The notes beneath the pieces are model-generated. The model did no database searches. It had not been told where the DNA came from and saw nothing but the letters and a program-made list of their open reading frames with translations. From Mitsuaria sp. 7 (GTDB lineage Bacteria; Pseudomonadota; Gammaproteobacteria; Burkholderiales; Burkholderiaceae_C): a stretch of DNA of 64,000 nucleotides. The DNA is taken from the NCBI RefSeq assembly GCF_001653795.1, contig NZ_CP011514.1, forward strand, positions 2,216,976 through 2,280,975, written 5' to 3'. The position numbers and the translations under genes are program-made. Position 1 is the stretch's first letter; each line of letters begins with the position of its first letter. Below, in pieces: positions 8,340 through 16,916 of this stretch.

Positions 8340-9469
8340 CCACGCGCATCCCGGGCATCGCGGGCATCGCCATTGCCATCGAGCGATTGATGTCCCCAAT
8401 CCCAACCTTCATTGCCGATCCGGCCCGGCGCTTGCGCGCGCTCATCGACGCCGGCCGCGCGGCGCTTCCGTTGCCGGGCCGCGGACAGACGCTCCAGCGA
8501 TGGTCGGCGCTGGCGGCAGTCGCCGCCGAGGACCTGTCGCTCGTGAAGCTTTTCGAGGGACACACCGACGCGATCGCGATCCTTGCGGACGCCGGACTGA
8601 CCGACGTTCGCGAGCCCGGTTCGCTCGCGCCTGCCTACGGCATGTGGGCGGCGGAACCGCCCGGGGCGCGCGTGGTGTTCCGCCCGAACGCGGACGGCAC
8701 GGTCGCGCTGTCCGGCACCAAGGCGTGGTGCTCCGGTGCAGCCGTGCTGGATCGCGCGCTGCTGACGGTGTGGCCGGAGGACGGTGCGCGCGTGGCGTCC
8801 GAAGCAGGTCCCTGGCTGGCGGACGTCGACCTCCACCAGCCCGGCGTCACAGTCGATGACTCGCGCTGGAAAGCCGTCGGCATGGCGGACTCCGCCAGCG
8901 CATCGGTGACCTTCGAGGCCACACCCGCACGCCTGGTCGGGCACGCGGGGTTCTATCTCTCACGGTCCGGGTTCTGGCAAGGCGGGATCGGCATCGCGGC
9001 CTGCTGGCACGGCGCAGCCTGCGCGGTGGGCGCGGCACTACATGCACAGGCCTCCGCAGTGATCGCAGGGGCCTCGCGTGCGTCCGTTTCGTCCGTTGCT
9101 TCCAGTGGATCCGGAGCATCTGGTGCGGATCCCGGTTGGCATCGGGCGCTGGCGCTCGGTGAGGTCGATCGCCTGCTGAGCGCCAACGCCGCGTTGCTGC
9201 GCGAAGCGGCCGACTGGGTCGATCGCCACCCCGATCGCGATGCGCGCGCCTGGGCGCTGCGCACGCGCGCGGCCAGCGACGAATGCGCGCAACAGGTGCT
9301 GCGCGCCGTCACGCGCGCGATGGGCGCGGGGCCGCTGTGCCATGACGAGGCCCTCGCCCGCCTGGCAGCGGATTTGCCTGTGTTCATCCGCCAATGCCAT
9401 GGTGACCGGGATCTGGTCGCCTTGGGACACGAACTCTTGAAGCAGGCGGGCACCACATGGACGCTCTGA
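8336..9469 (+). CDS. Acyl-CoA dehydrogenase-like flavoprotein
   Basis: A 377-aa protein related to acyl-CoA dehydrogenases, FAD enzymes that introduce a double bond into an acyl thioester or use related chemistry. The middle beta-domain shows 'YGMWAAEPPG' and 'GTVALSGTKAWCSGA', the positions that contact FAD in the family. The C-terminal helical domain has an Ala/Ser-rich insertion around residues 240-262. The usual catalytic Glu region is hard to place, so activity may differ from fatty-acid oxidation. It overlaps the membrane protein gene upstream and the deacetylase gene downstream. That suggests a role in modifying an acyl group on the same product. Confidence 0.85.
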   Translation: MTTRIPGIAGIAIAIERLMSPIPTFIADPARRLRALIDAGRAALPLPGRGQTLQRWSALAAVAAEDLSLVKLFEGHTDAIAILADAGLTDVREPGSLAPAYGMWAAEPPGARVVFRPNADGTVALSGTKAWCSGAAVLDRALLTVWPEDGARVASEAGPWLADVDLHQPGVTVDDSRWKAVGMADSASASVTFEATPARLVGHAGFYLSRSGFWQGGIGIAACWHGAACAVGAALHAQASAVIAGASRASVSSVASSGSGASGADPGWHRALALGEVDRLLSANAALLREAADWVDRHPDRDARAWALRTRAASDECAQQVLRAVTRAMGAGPLCHDEALARLAADLPVFIRQCHGDRDLVALGHELLKQAGTTWTL

Positions 9470-10320
9470 CAGTCGATCGGATCATCCCGGAACTGCGGCA
9501 GAAGCTGCCGGAGGACGAGCCCGCGGCCCGCCGCCGGATCGAGGGCATCGGCACGCCGGAACGGGCGTGGCGGCAATGGATGCCGCTGTGGGACACGCCG
9601 CTGACGTCGCTTGACGCACTGGTGCCTCCCGGGTCGCGGGTGGTGGTGGTCGCGCCGCATCCGGACGATGAAGTGCTGGGCTGCGGCGGATTGCTGTCGA
9701 TGCTCGCGACGCGTCTGCGCTCGACGGCGACCGCGACCGAATTGCCGACGCTCGCGCCCTTCGTCGCCGTGATCGGCGTCACCGACGGTGACGCCAGCCA
9801 CCGCGGCTCGACGACCTGGGCGCCGCAGTTCCTCGCCGCGCAACGGCGGCTGGAGCGTCTGAGAGGTCTGCGACACCTCGGCCTGCGCATTCCGGTCCAC
9901 GGGCTCTGCGTGCCGGACGGGCGCGTGATGTTCCACGAGCGGCGACTGGTCGCCGCGCTGTCCCGCCTCCTGAGGCCGGGCGACGTGGTGATCACCACCT
10001 GGCGCCATGACGGTCATCCCGACCACGAGGCCGTGGGCCGCGCCTGCGCCGCCGCCGCGCGACGCGTCGGTGCCACGCTGCTGGAGATGCCGGTCTGGAC
10101 CTGGCATTGGGCCCGACCCGGCGATGCAGCCGTTCCCTGGCATCGCCTGCGGCAACTGCCGTTGTCCGGACGCGCGCTGGAGGACAAGTGGCTCGCGCTG
10201 TCCGAGCATCACAGCCAGCTGATGCGCGACGGGGAGCGGCCGCCCGTGCTGTTTCCCGAAGCCGTGGATCGCCTGCTGCGGTCCTCGGAGTTCTTCTTCG
10301 TCGCGGAGCAGCAGGCATGA
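9457..10320 (+). CDS. PIG-L family N-acetyl-hexosamine deacetylase-like
   Basis: A 287-aa LmbE/PIG-L fold protein. The zinc-binding motif AHPDDE is at residues 67-72 and the second metal-binding motif HPDH at 187-190, so the active site looks intact. Family members remove N-acetyl groups from sugar conjugates such as GlcNAc-PI, mycothiol or bacillithiol precursors. An extra N-terminal segment of about 55 residues precedes the core. The start overlaps the dehydrogenase gene by 13 bases, and the stop overlaps the methyltransferase start (ATGA). The substrate is probably made by the adjacent glycosyltransferase. Confidence 0.92.
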   Translation: MDALTVDRIIPELRQKLPEDEPAARRRIEGIGTPERAWRQWMPLWDTPLTSLDALVPPGSRVVVVAPHPDDEVLGCGGLLSMLATRLRSTATATELPTLAPFVAVIGVTDGDASHRGSTTWAPQFLAAQRRLERLRGLRHLGLRIPVHGLCVPDGRVMFHERRLVAALSRLLRPGDVVITTWRHDGHPDHEAVGRACAAAARRVGATLLEMPVWTWHWARPGDAAVPWHRLRQLPLSGRALEDKWLALSEHHSQLMRDGERPPVLFPEAVDRLLRSSEFFFVAEQQA

Positions 10321-10955
10321 CCGCGCCCGGCCACACGCAGCCGGTCGCGCTCGCCGGGCACTTCGAGGCGCTGTTCCGCGAAGACCCGGATCCGTGGGGC
10401 TACCGGACGCGCTGGTACGAGCGGCGCAAGCGCGCGCAGATCCTGGCCAGCCTGCCCTGCGAGTTCTACGCGCGCGCCTTCGAGCCCGCCTGCGCCAACG
10501 GCGAACTGAGTGCGGATCTCGCGACCCGCTGCTACAGCCTGCTGTGCAGCGATGTCAGCCCGGCGGCCGCGGATCACGCCCGCCAGCGACTCGCCTGCCT
10601 GCCGCATGTCGACGTGCAGACCGGCGCGATCCCCGGCCGGTGGCCTGAAGGCCGCTTCGACCTGATCGTGCTGAGCGAGATCGGCTACTACCTCGATGAC
10701 GACGCCTTCGACAACACGCTCGAACGCACGGTCACGAGCCTGGAAGCCGACGGCACCGTGCTCGCCAGCCACTGGCGCCATCCGGAGGGCGACTACTTCC
10801 GCAACGGGGACGACGTCCATCGACGCATGGCGGCGGTCTTCCAGGAGCGTTTCGGCTGGACGCAGCTGCTGCGTCACGAAGAAGACGACTTCCTCGTCGA
10901 GGTCTGGAGCCCGGACGGCCGGTCGGTGGCACGGCGCGAGGGACTGCGGCCATGA
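10317..10955 (+). CDS. SAM-dependent methyltransferase, NodS-like
   Basis: A 212-aa class I methyltransferase. The opening 'HFEALFREDPDPWGYRTRWYERRKRAQIL', read in parts, is typical of the NodS family. NodS N-methylates the deacetylated glucosamine of rhizobial lipo-chitin signals. The SAM-binding region follows ('FEPACANGELSADLA', then 'LLCSDVSPAA'), and 'FDLIVLSEIGYYLDD' is motif IV. Start and stop both overlap neighbours by four bases. Next to a deacetylase, it plausibly methylates the amine that enzyme exposes; this is inference from context. Confidence 0.9.
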   Translation: MTAPGHTQPVALAGHFEALFREDPDPWGYRTRWYERRKRAQILASLPCEFYARAFEPACANGELSADLATRCYSLLCSDVSPAAADHARQRLACLPHVDVQTGAIPGRWPEGRFDLIVLSEIGYYLDDDAFDNTLERTVTSLEADGTVLASHWRHPEGDYFRNGDDVHRRMAAVFQERFGWTQLLRHEEDDFLVEVWSPDGRSVARREGLRP

Positions 10956-11605
10956 TCGGCGCGGTCGTCCCTGCCCATGACGAAGAGGCCCTGATCGGTC
11001 GTGCCCTGGCGGCGCTCATCACGGCCGCCGGGCATCCGGACCTGCAAGGCGAGGAAGTCCGCATCCTCGTCGTCCTCGATGCCTGCAGCGATCGGACGGG
11101 CGAGATCGCGCGCTCGTCCGGCGTCCAGTGCGTGGCCGTCGACGCACGCAACGTCGGCTTCGCGCGCGCCGCGGGCGCGCAGGCCCTGATCGAGCAAGGC
11201 GCGCGGTGGCTGGCCTTCACGGATGCCGATTCGGTGGTGGCGCCGTGCTGGTTCTCGCGCCAGCTCGCGTGCCGGACCGAGGCGGTCTGCGGCGTGGTCG
11301 AAGTGGACGACTGGACCGGCTTCACGACCGAGGAGCGCAGCGCGTACGAGCTCGGCTACACGGATGCCGAGGAACATCGGCACATCCACGGCGCCAACCT
11401 CGGCGTGAGCGTGAGCGCCTATCAGCAGGCCGGCGGTTTCGCGCAACTGTGCAGCCGCGAGGACGTCGAATTCGTCGGACGGCTGCACGCGCTCGGCATG
11501 CGCATTGCCTGGACCAACACGGTGCGCGTGGTCACGAGTGCCCGCCAGGATGGCCGGGCACCGGACGGATTTGCTGCCCACATGGGGCGCCTGCGGTGCG
11601 CCTAG
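10952..11605 (+). CDS. Family 2 glycosyltransferase
   Basis: A 217-aa GT-A fold glycosyltransferase. The N-terminus '[17 protein letters not shown]' is the nucleotide-sugar binding start of GT2 enzymes, and '[11 protein letters not shown]' supplies the DxD metal motif. It lacks the long C-terminal membrane region of processive synthases such as NodC, so it probably adds a single sugar. It is the fourth gene of a stop/start-overlapping set, ATGA with the methyltransferase. The acceptor is unknown. Confidence 0.9.
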   Translation: MIGAVVPAHDEEALIGRALAALITAAGHPDLQGEEVRILVVLDACSDRTGEIARSSGVQCVAVDARNVGFARAAGAQALIEQGARWLAFTDADSVVAPCWFSRQLACRTEAVCGVVEVDDWTGFTTEERSAYELGYTDAEEHRHIHGANLGVSVSAYQQAGGFAQLCSREDVEFVGRLHALGMRIAWTNTVRVVTSARQDGRAPDGFAAHMGRLRCA

Positions 11606-11615
11606 GAGACTTCAC

Positions 11616-12479
11616 ATGAGCTCGTCCGACAAGATCGCCTTTCCCAAGCAGTCGCAACCCTGGCCGGGCCTGGCGCGCGACATGACCCCGCCGCCCGATC
11701 ACGGCGAGAAAAGCTACGTGGGCCATGGCCGGCTCGCCGGCCGCCGCGCGCTGATCACCGGCGGCGACAGCGGCATCGGTCGCGCGGCCGCCATCGCCTT
11801 CGCCCGCGAGGGCGCGGACGTCGCGATCAACTACCTGCCTGACGAAGAGCCCGACGCGCGCGAGGTGATCGCGCTGATCCGGGAAACCGGCCGTCAGGGG
11901 ATCGCCCTGCCGGGCGACCTGCGCGACGAAGCGTTCTGCGGGCAGCTGGTGGCGGACGCCGTGCGTGAGCTCGGGGGTCTGGACATCCTCGTCAACAACG
12001 CGGCCCGGCAGCAGAGCCACGAGTCGATCCTGGACATCAGCACCGAGCAGTTCGACTGGACCTTCAAGACCAACATCTACGCGCCGTTCTGGCTGTGCAA
12101 GGCGGCGATCCCGCATCTGAAGGCGGGCAGCTCCATCATCAACACGGCGTCCGTCAACTCGTACGACCCAGGTGAGAACCTGCTGGACTACGCGTCCACC
12201 AAAGGCGCGATCCTGATCTTCACCAAGGGGCTCGCGAAGCAGCTGGCCAAGCAGGGCATCCGCGTCAACGCGGTCGCGCCGGGGCCCTTCTGGACGCCGC
12301 TGCAGGTCTGCGGCGGTCAGACGCAGGAGAAGCTGCAGAAGTTCGGCACCGACACGCCGATGGGACGCGCGGGTCAACCGGCGGAACTCGCGGGGGTCTA
12401 CGTGCTGCTGGCGTCGTCGGAGTCGAGCTACGCCACCGGGCAGGTCTATGGCGCGTCGGGCGGACGCGGCGATCCATGA
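11616..12479 (+). CDS. SDR family oxidoreductase (YghA-like)
   Basis: A 287-aa classical short-chain dehydrogenase. The cofactor motif TGGDSGIG, the structural NNAA, and the catalytic Ser...YxxxK ('[23 protein letters not shown]') are all present. The N-terminal extension '[23 protein letters not shown]' is typical of the YghA/general-stress subgroup. AGGAG at 11604-11608 supports ATG 11616. The gene follows the glycosyltransferase by only 10 bases, so it may be the last gene of that operon or begin a stress-type unit. Confidence 0.92.
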   Translation: MSSSDKIAFPKQSQPWPGLARDMTPPPDHGEKSYVGHGRLAGRRALITGGDSGIGRAAAIAFAREGADVAINYLPDEEPDAREVIALIRETGRQGIALPGDLRDEAFCGQLVADAVRELGGLDILVNNAARQQSHESILDISTEQFDWTFKTNIYAPFWLCKAAIPHLKAGSSIINTASVNSYDPGENLLDYASTKGAILIFTKGLAKQLAKQGIRVNAVAPGPFWTPLQVCGGQTQEKLQKFGTDTPMGRAGQPAELAGVYVLLASSESSYATGQVYGASGGRGDP

Positions 12480-12492
12480 TCGGTCCGTGACC

Positions 12493-13107
12493 ATGGCGAA
12501 CCGTTCCAGACCGCGCAACGTCGATCGGCAGGTCGCGAGCGGGACTGGCATCCCGCGTTCGCGCAAGGTGCTGCTGCTGGTGGACTTCATCAACCCGCTG
12601 CGCTTCGACGGCGCCGAGGACATCGCCGACGCGGCGGTCGACGCGGCTCGCGCCGCCGCGCGGCTGAGGAAAGAGTTCCATGCCGAAGGCGCGTGCGTCA
12701 TCTACGTCAACGACAACTTCGGCCAGTGGCGGTCGGATGTGCAGACGCTGCTGCGCGAATGCCGCAAGAACGGCGGTGCCGCCGCGGAACTGGCCCGGCT
12801 GCTGCCACCCGCCAAGGCTGATCTGCTGATCCTCAAGCCGCGGCATTCCGGCTTCTACGCCACGCCGCTGGATCTGCTCCTGGAGCAGTTGGGAGCCAAG
12901 GATCTCATCGTCACCGGCCTCGCGACGGACTACTGTGTCAAGTGCACCGCGATGGACGCATATGTCCGAGGCTATCGCGTGGCGGTGCCCGCCGACTGCA
13001 CCGCCGCCGAATCCACAGCGCGCAAGAACGACGCACTGGCGTGGATGAAGGAGGTACTCAAAGCGCGCATCGCGCCCCACCAGGCAGAGCGCGTCAGTCC
13101 TTCTTGA
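12493..13107 (+). CDS. Isochorismatase-like cysteine hydrolase
   Basis: A 204-aa hydrolase of the isochorismatase/nicotinamidase superfamily. The catalytic triad is visible: Asp in 'VLLLVDFINPLRF', Lys in 'LLILKPRHSGFYATPL', and Cys in 'VTGLATDYCVKCTAMDA'. The substrate is not clear; family members cut amides or vinyl ethers. It follows the SDR gene after 13 bases and its end overlaps that of the convergent DUF421 gene by 14 bases. Confidence 0.9.
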   Translation: MANRSRPRNVDRQVASGTGIPRSRKVLLLVDFINPLRFDGAEDIADAAVDAARAAARLRKEFHAEGACVIYVNDNFGQWRSDVQTLLRECRKNGGAAAELARLLPPAKADLLILKPRHSGFYATPLDLLLEQLGAKDLIVTGLATDYCVKCTAMDAYVRGYRVAVPADCTAAESTARKNDALAWMKEVLKARIAPHQAERVSPS

Positions 13108-13555
13108 CGATGCTGATGCTCCCGTCGCTCTCCAGGACGGCGATCCTCACTTCGGACAGCGCGCAGTCCGACTCGCGCAGGGCTTTCTCCACGTCGAGCT
13201 TGCTGAGCCGGTGACGCCGCAGCACCTCGTTGAACCAATGGCCGTCACGGCCGATGAGGACGGGCGATCCTTCGACCAGGCGCTCGAAGCCCTTGTGCCG
13301 CGATCCGATGAACGCGATCGTCGCGTTCATCGCGATCAGGGCCGCCGCGAGGATCCACGCGCCGGCGACCGAGTCGTCGCCGCCGCTCAGGCCGTTGCTC
13401 ACGGCTTCGCTGAGCAGCATCACGACGAGCAGGTCGAACGGCGTGAACTGACCCACCGTCCGCTTCCCCGACAAGCGCACCATCACCAGCAAGGCGACGT
13501 AGATGAGCGCGGCTCGCGCCAGCAGCTCCCATGGGCTGATCTGCAAGTCGAACAT
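13094..13555 (-). CDS. DUF421 (YetF-like) membrane protein
   Basis: A 153-aa inner-membrane protein. Three hydrophobic helices come first ('LLARAALIYVALLVMVRLSG', 'PFDLLVVMLLSEAVSNGL', then 'AGAWILAAALIAMNATIAFIG'), followed by a small soluble domain with 'GSPVLIGRDGHW' and 'SKLDVEKALRESD'. This is the standard DUF421/YetF plan; function is poorly defined but often tied to stress or spore biology. The start is set at ATG 13555, where the family begins; an upstream extension is arginine-rich and unlikely. Confidence 0.92.
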   Translation of the reverse strand: MFDLQISPWELLARAALIYVALLVMVRLSGKRTVGQFTPFDLLVVMLLSEAVSNGLSGGDDSVAGAWILAAALIAMNATIAFIGSRHKGFERLVEGSPVLIGRDGHWFNEVLRRHRLSKLDVEKALRESDCALSEVRIAVLESDGSISIVKKD

Positions 13556-13662
13556 CGGGCGCCTCCTTCCGTGAATGCCGGACGCGTGTCGTCTGGCGTG
13601 GGAGGCAACGGCGACTCCCGAGCGCCGGTGAGACGGTTCTTGCACTGCCGATGACAGGCGCC

Positions 13663-14190
13663 TCAGACCTTGGCAGGCACGACACGCATCTCGATGGTGC
13701 CCTCTATCACGCGGACGTCGCTCACGCCGTGGCGCTGGGCGACGGCCATGACCGCCAGGAATGCGCCGTAGCTCACTCCCTGGTGGGGCATGACGTGGAT
13801 CATGGGCTGGTTCTCGTAGCCCAGGTCGCGGAGCGCGAGCATCCGGGATTCCAGGGCTTCGCGACTGGCCAGCACCTCGCCATTCCAGGCGACGACGCCG
13901 TCCGCTTCGATCGTGACGACCTCGACGCGACGCACGTCTGCGTCGAAGTATCCCAGGCAACCCGGGAACGCGAGGTCGAAGTCGAGGCTGTGGTCCATCG
14001 TGCGGATACCCATGATCCACAGCGCCACCAGCGCGAGCATCACGCCGCCGAGTGGCGCCGTGCTCAGGGAGGAGAGCTGCAGCGGTTCCGTGTGGTCCGA
14101 CGAGGGGCTCGCGCGCATGACTGTTCCGGTCGAGGTGGGGCGACGGCGGCGATCTTTCCAGAAGAATTGGGCCTCGATCGGCATCCCCAT
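13663..14190 (-). CDS. ExbD/TolR-like protein, stand-alone
   Basis: A 175-aa protein with one membrane helix ('LGGVMLALVALWIMG') and a periplasmic ExbD/TolR-type domain ending in 'VSYGAFLAVMAVAQRHGVSDV'. ExbD and TolR work with ExbB/TolQ to use the proton gradient for outer-membrane transport or maintenance. No ExbB, TolQ or TonB gene is nearby, which is unusual. An internal ATG at 14118 gives a more normal short cytoplasmic leader and is an alternative start. Confidence 0.78.
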   Translation of the reverse strand: MGMPIEAQFFWKDRRRRPTSTGTVMRASPSSDHTEPLQLSSLSTAPLGGVMLALVALWIMGIRTMDHSLDFDLAFPGCLGYFDADVRRVEVVTIEADGVVAWNGEVLASREALESRMLALRDLGYENQPMIHVMPHQGVSYGAFLAVMAVAQRHGVSDVRVIEGTIEMRVVPAKV

Positions 14191-14269
14191 AAAATCATCC
14201 CGGATTCAGACCATCTCCGGGCTCCGCGGTGAGCCCCAGGCGGGCAACCACTGACCCTCAGTTTGCAAG

Positions 14270-14989
14270 ATGCCCATCGACCTCAAAACCATAGAGCGCC
14301 ATTTCTTCGACGTCGTCCGACCGCACCCGGCGTTCGCCGGTTGGAAGAAAAAGAAGGCGCGGACCCTCACAGGCCCTGCGAGCGACACGCAACTGGGCAT
14401 CGAGTTGATCCGCTTCAGGAACTCGTTCGAGAGCGCGCAGTTGATCGCCGTGGCGGCGTTCTGCAGCGTTCCCTTCACGATCCGCCCGGACAGGACGCAT
14501 CTGCTGACCCGTGACGACTGGGCGAAGGACCGCCTTTTCTGGCGCACGTACCTGATGCCGGAAACAGGCATGACGGCCCAGCCGACATTTGGAAGCGGCG
14601 CGGTGGTGCTCCTGCGCGATGAGAGTGAAGCGCTGGCCTGGTCGACGTCGTTGGCTGATGACATCGACGCCTTTGTCCTGCCGTGGCTGGACACCTGCAC
14701 CAGCGTCGATGCCGTGCTCGACGCCTACACGAGCGAATCCGAGGGCGGCTTGAACCTGCATGTCACCTTGTGGCGCCACGGTGCCCAGGCGGCGCGTACG
14801 CAGCTGCTGGACTATCTGCAGACCTGGCAGCAGCAGCCCCCGCTCGACCTGCTCTTCGAGTGGTCCGTCGAGTACGGCTTGCTGTCCGGGCAGGAAGCGG
14901 AGCAGCTGGCGCGGGTGCAGATTCCCAAGATTCCGCCGCTGGTGGCCGAGCTGCGCAACGCGCCGATGCCGGGCCACGCTGGTACTTGA
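14270..14989 (+). CDS. Unknown 239-aa protein, DUF4304-like opening
   Basis: Not firmly recognised. The N-terminus ('FFDVVRPHPAFAGWKKKKARTL') resembles DUF4304-type proteins, which are often found beside toxin and immunity genes. It is soluble, acidic, and has no signal peptide or catalytic motif. It is read divergently from the ExbD gene and lies 25 bases before a broken small gene. An immunity-protein role is possible, by context only. Confidence 0.65.
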   Translation: MPIDLKTIERHFFDVVRPHPAFAGWKKKKARTLTGPASDTQLGIELIRFRNSFESAQLIAVAAFCSVPFTIRPDRTHLLTRDDWAKDRLFWRTYLMPETGMTAQPTFGSGAVVLLRDESEALAWSTSLADDIDAFVLPWLDTCTSVDAVLDAYTSESEGGLNLHVTLWRHGAQAARTQLLDYLQTWQQQPPLDLLFEWSVEYGLLSGQEAEQLARVQIPKIPPLVAELRNAPMPGHAGT

Positions 14990-15014
14990 CTGCGATCCAC
15001 CGGGTCCCATCGCC

Positions 15015-15312
15015 ATGTCGTCTCCGTTCCCATTCTTCGTCATGCTCTCGGAGTCCATCGAGCTGGAACAGCTGGCCAACGCGCTCGGCGAGCTGATTCC
15101 CGCCGGACACCGGGTGGAAGTCGTCAATGGCCGTGACCCGATCCAGGCGCCTATCGGCGACGACGTCGGATTTTTTGCGGGCATTGGCGTATGTCGCCGG
15201 GCAATGGCATCTCGCCGATGACTACGCCATCGATGACGATGAAGAGGAGGATGGGTCGCCCAAGCCTCCGGGCCCGTTGAAGCTGATCCGGCCGGTCGTG
15301 ATGCCGTGGTGA
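15015..15312 (+). pseudogene. Small orphan gene broken at a T6 tract
   Basis: From ATG 15015 the frame reads through 'FVMLSESIELEQLANALGEL' to a TTTTTT run at 15171-15176, then hits a stop at 15221. Removing one T restores a sensible protein of about 98 aa that continues 'LRALAYVAGQWHLADDYAI', an acidic stretch, then 'LKLIRPVVMPW' and a stop at 15312. The two halves fit well in composition, so the extra T is either a true mutation, a slippage site or a sequencing error. Function unknown. Confidence 0.65.
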
Positions 15313-15408
15313 TGGAAAACAAGCCGATTGGACTGCCGGGCATTCCGCGTTGACTGCCGATTGACGACTACCCCTTTGCAGCATCAGATTCCGTGCAGGT
15401 CGGATCAA

Positions 15409-15714
15409 TCAGCCGTACAGCGCCTGCTCCCAGTCCTCAAACGGTGGCTGAACCACGAATGACGGATCGAACCACTGTTTGACGTAGTCCGTTGCTCGCC
15501 TTTGTGCATGGGTGAAGTTCAGCACCTTGCCCTCTGCATCCATTTCGATCACGTTTGCAAAGATTGCAAACGCCATCTCAATTTCGCTTGGAGCCTCTCC
15601 GTAAAGGCTCAAATAGTCGACGCCCTCCAACATGTAGTGAGTCCCACTCGCCATGAAGTAGGCGAACGTCCTCAGGGCTCCGCTGAAGTCGTGACTGAGT
15701 TTCTGGTTGGTCAT
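15409..15714 (-). CDS. Small unknown protein (101 aa)
   Basis: A 101-aa soluble protein starting 'KLSHDFSGALRTFAYFMASG' and ending 'DPSFVVQPPFEDWEQALYG'. The pattern looks like a conserved small domain of unknown function seen next to polymorphic toxin genes, but I cannot name it surely. Codon use is less GC-biased than in the neighbours, in line with acquired DNA. The upstream region up to 15826 has no other clear gene on this strand. Confidence 0.65.
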   Translation of the reverse strand: MTNQKLSHDFSGALRTFAYFMASGTHYMLEGVDYLSLYGEAPSEIEMAFAIFANVIEMDAEGKVLNFTHAQRRATDYVKQWFDPSFVVQPPFEDWEQALYG

Positions 15715-15826
15715 GAATGCGGACCTCTGCTCATGTGTCGATGGTCACCTTGACGCCGGCGTCTGTCCCGATCGGGGCCACGCATCACTGAATTATCCTG
15801 CGCTGACGCAACTCGAGAATGGCAAC

Positions 15827-16051
15827 ATGCATTACCTGATCGTTGACGGCAGGCTCTCCGGCACCGGTGTCCGTGATGCCGTGGAGGGAGGATTTCTGGA
15901 TCTTGACGAGCTGGGGATCTCGGCCGCGCTCGCCTCGGATCTGACGGCATGGGTGAGCCGTTACGAGAGCCAGCACTACCGGCAGTTCACGGATGCAGAT
16001 GAGGTGGCAGCGCTCGCGGCCTCCGCATCACGCCGGAGTGCCTCCACATAG
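15827..16051 (+). CDS. Small orphan protein, possibly truncated
   Basis: A 74-aa protein beginning 'MHYLIVDGRLSGTGVRDAVE' and continuing 'DLTAWVSRYESQHYRQF'. Proteins of this pattern seem, from memory, to be small conserved orphans, often longer at the C-terminus. Here the last 20 residues are low-quality (Ala/Ser/Arg) and overlap the end of the convergent AraC gene by 76 bases. The original C-terminus may have been lost. Function unknown. Confidence 0.5.
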   Translation: MHYLIVDGRLSGTGVRDAVEGGFLDLDELGISAALASDLTAWVSRYESQHYRQFTDADEVAALAASASRRSAST

Positions 16052-16833
16052 CCCCGCGGCGTCTCACCGACCAGCCGCCTGAAATCGCGGATGAAGTGCG
16101 CCTGGTCGAAGTAGCCCAGGCGCAGGGCCAGATCGGCATCGGGCTTCGCCTCGCCGCTCTGCAGCAGCGCGACGGCCTCATGCAGGCGGTAACGGGCGAT
16201 CACCCATTTGGGACTCGCTCCCACGTAATAGTGGAAGTCGCGCTGCAGGCGACGCAGTGACTCTGCGGTGGCCCGACACAGCTGATCGACCGTGGTGATC
16301 GTCGAGTCGGAGCCGATCCCGCGGACGATCTCCGCGAGACGCTCCGCACGCGCGTCCACGGCCTCAGGCAGTTTCGAACGCAGCAGATCCTCAATTCGCT
16401 CCCGACCCGCGTCCGCCGTTCCGGTCATCGGCGGATCGACCAATCGCTGCACGTCTTCGCCCAGCACGCTCCGGGCTTCAACGTGCTGGTCCGCCAGGGC
16501 CGTCACCGGCGACGGATGGAAAGCAGGGAATGCCGCCACCCGGAACTTCACACCGTGGACGCAGCCCTGCCCGCTCAGCGTCCTGGTGAATCGCGCCCGG
16601 TGCACGCCCCATAGCCGCGCCTCGCCGTCTTCGACGACCAGGTGGACGTTGGGGTGCGGCAGCGTCGCCTGCACCCGCGGCGGCTGACCGCGGAGGTCCC
16701 AGGCCACGAACCAATGGTGCTCTATCCACGGCGCCAGGTCGGGAGACGGCGCCAGCTGTTCATGGACGAAGCGCCCCGGCGCCAGCCCGGGGTGGAGAAT
16801 GCCTCGTGCGGCGCTGCGTCCGTGTTCCGTCAT
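15976..16833 (-). CDS. AraC family transcriptional regulator
   Basis: A 285-aa regulator. The N-terminal half ('LAPWIEHHWFVAWDL', then 'HPNVHLVVEDG' and 'FRVAAFPAF') is the sensor domain found in many AraC proteins of this class. The C-terminal 100 residues hold two helix-turn-helix motifs, with 'LALRLGYFDQAHFIRDFRRLVGE' as the conserved second one. The start is set at MTEHGRS; a longer frame begins at 16914 but looks non-coding. It is divergent from the DUF3224 gene and may regulate it. Confidence 0.9.
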   Translation of the reverse strand: MTEHGRSAARGILHPGLAPGRFVHEQLAPSPDLAPWIEHHWFVAWDLRGQPPRVQATLPHPNVHLVVEDGEARLWGVHRARFTRTLSGQGCVHGVKFRVAAFPAFHPSPVTALADQHVEARSVLGEDVQRLVDPPMTGTADAGRERIEDLLRSKLPEAVDARAERLAEIVRGIGSDSTITTVDQLCRATAESLRRLQRDFHYYVGASPKWVIARYRLHEAVALLQSGEAKPDADLALRLGYFDQAHFIRDFRRLVGETPRGYVEALRRDAEAASAATSSASVNCR

Positions 16834-16916
16834 GCCGTACCGATGTCGCGTTTTTCCTATCGCCCGGGATGCGCATCCGGTGCAATGGGCGCAACGTGCC
16901 ACTGCTTCCCACATCC

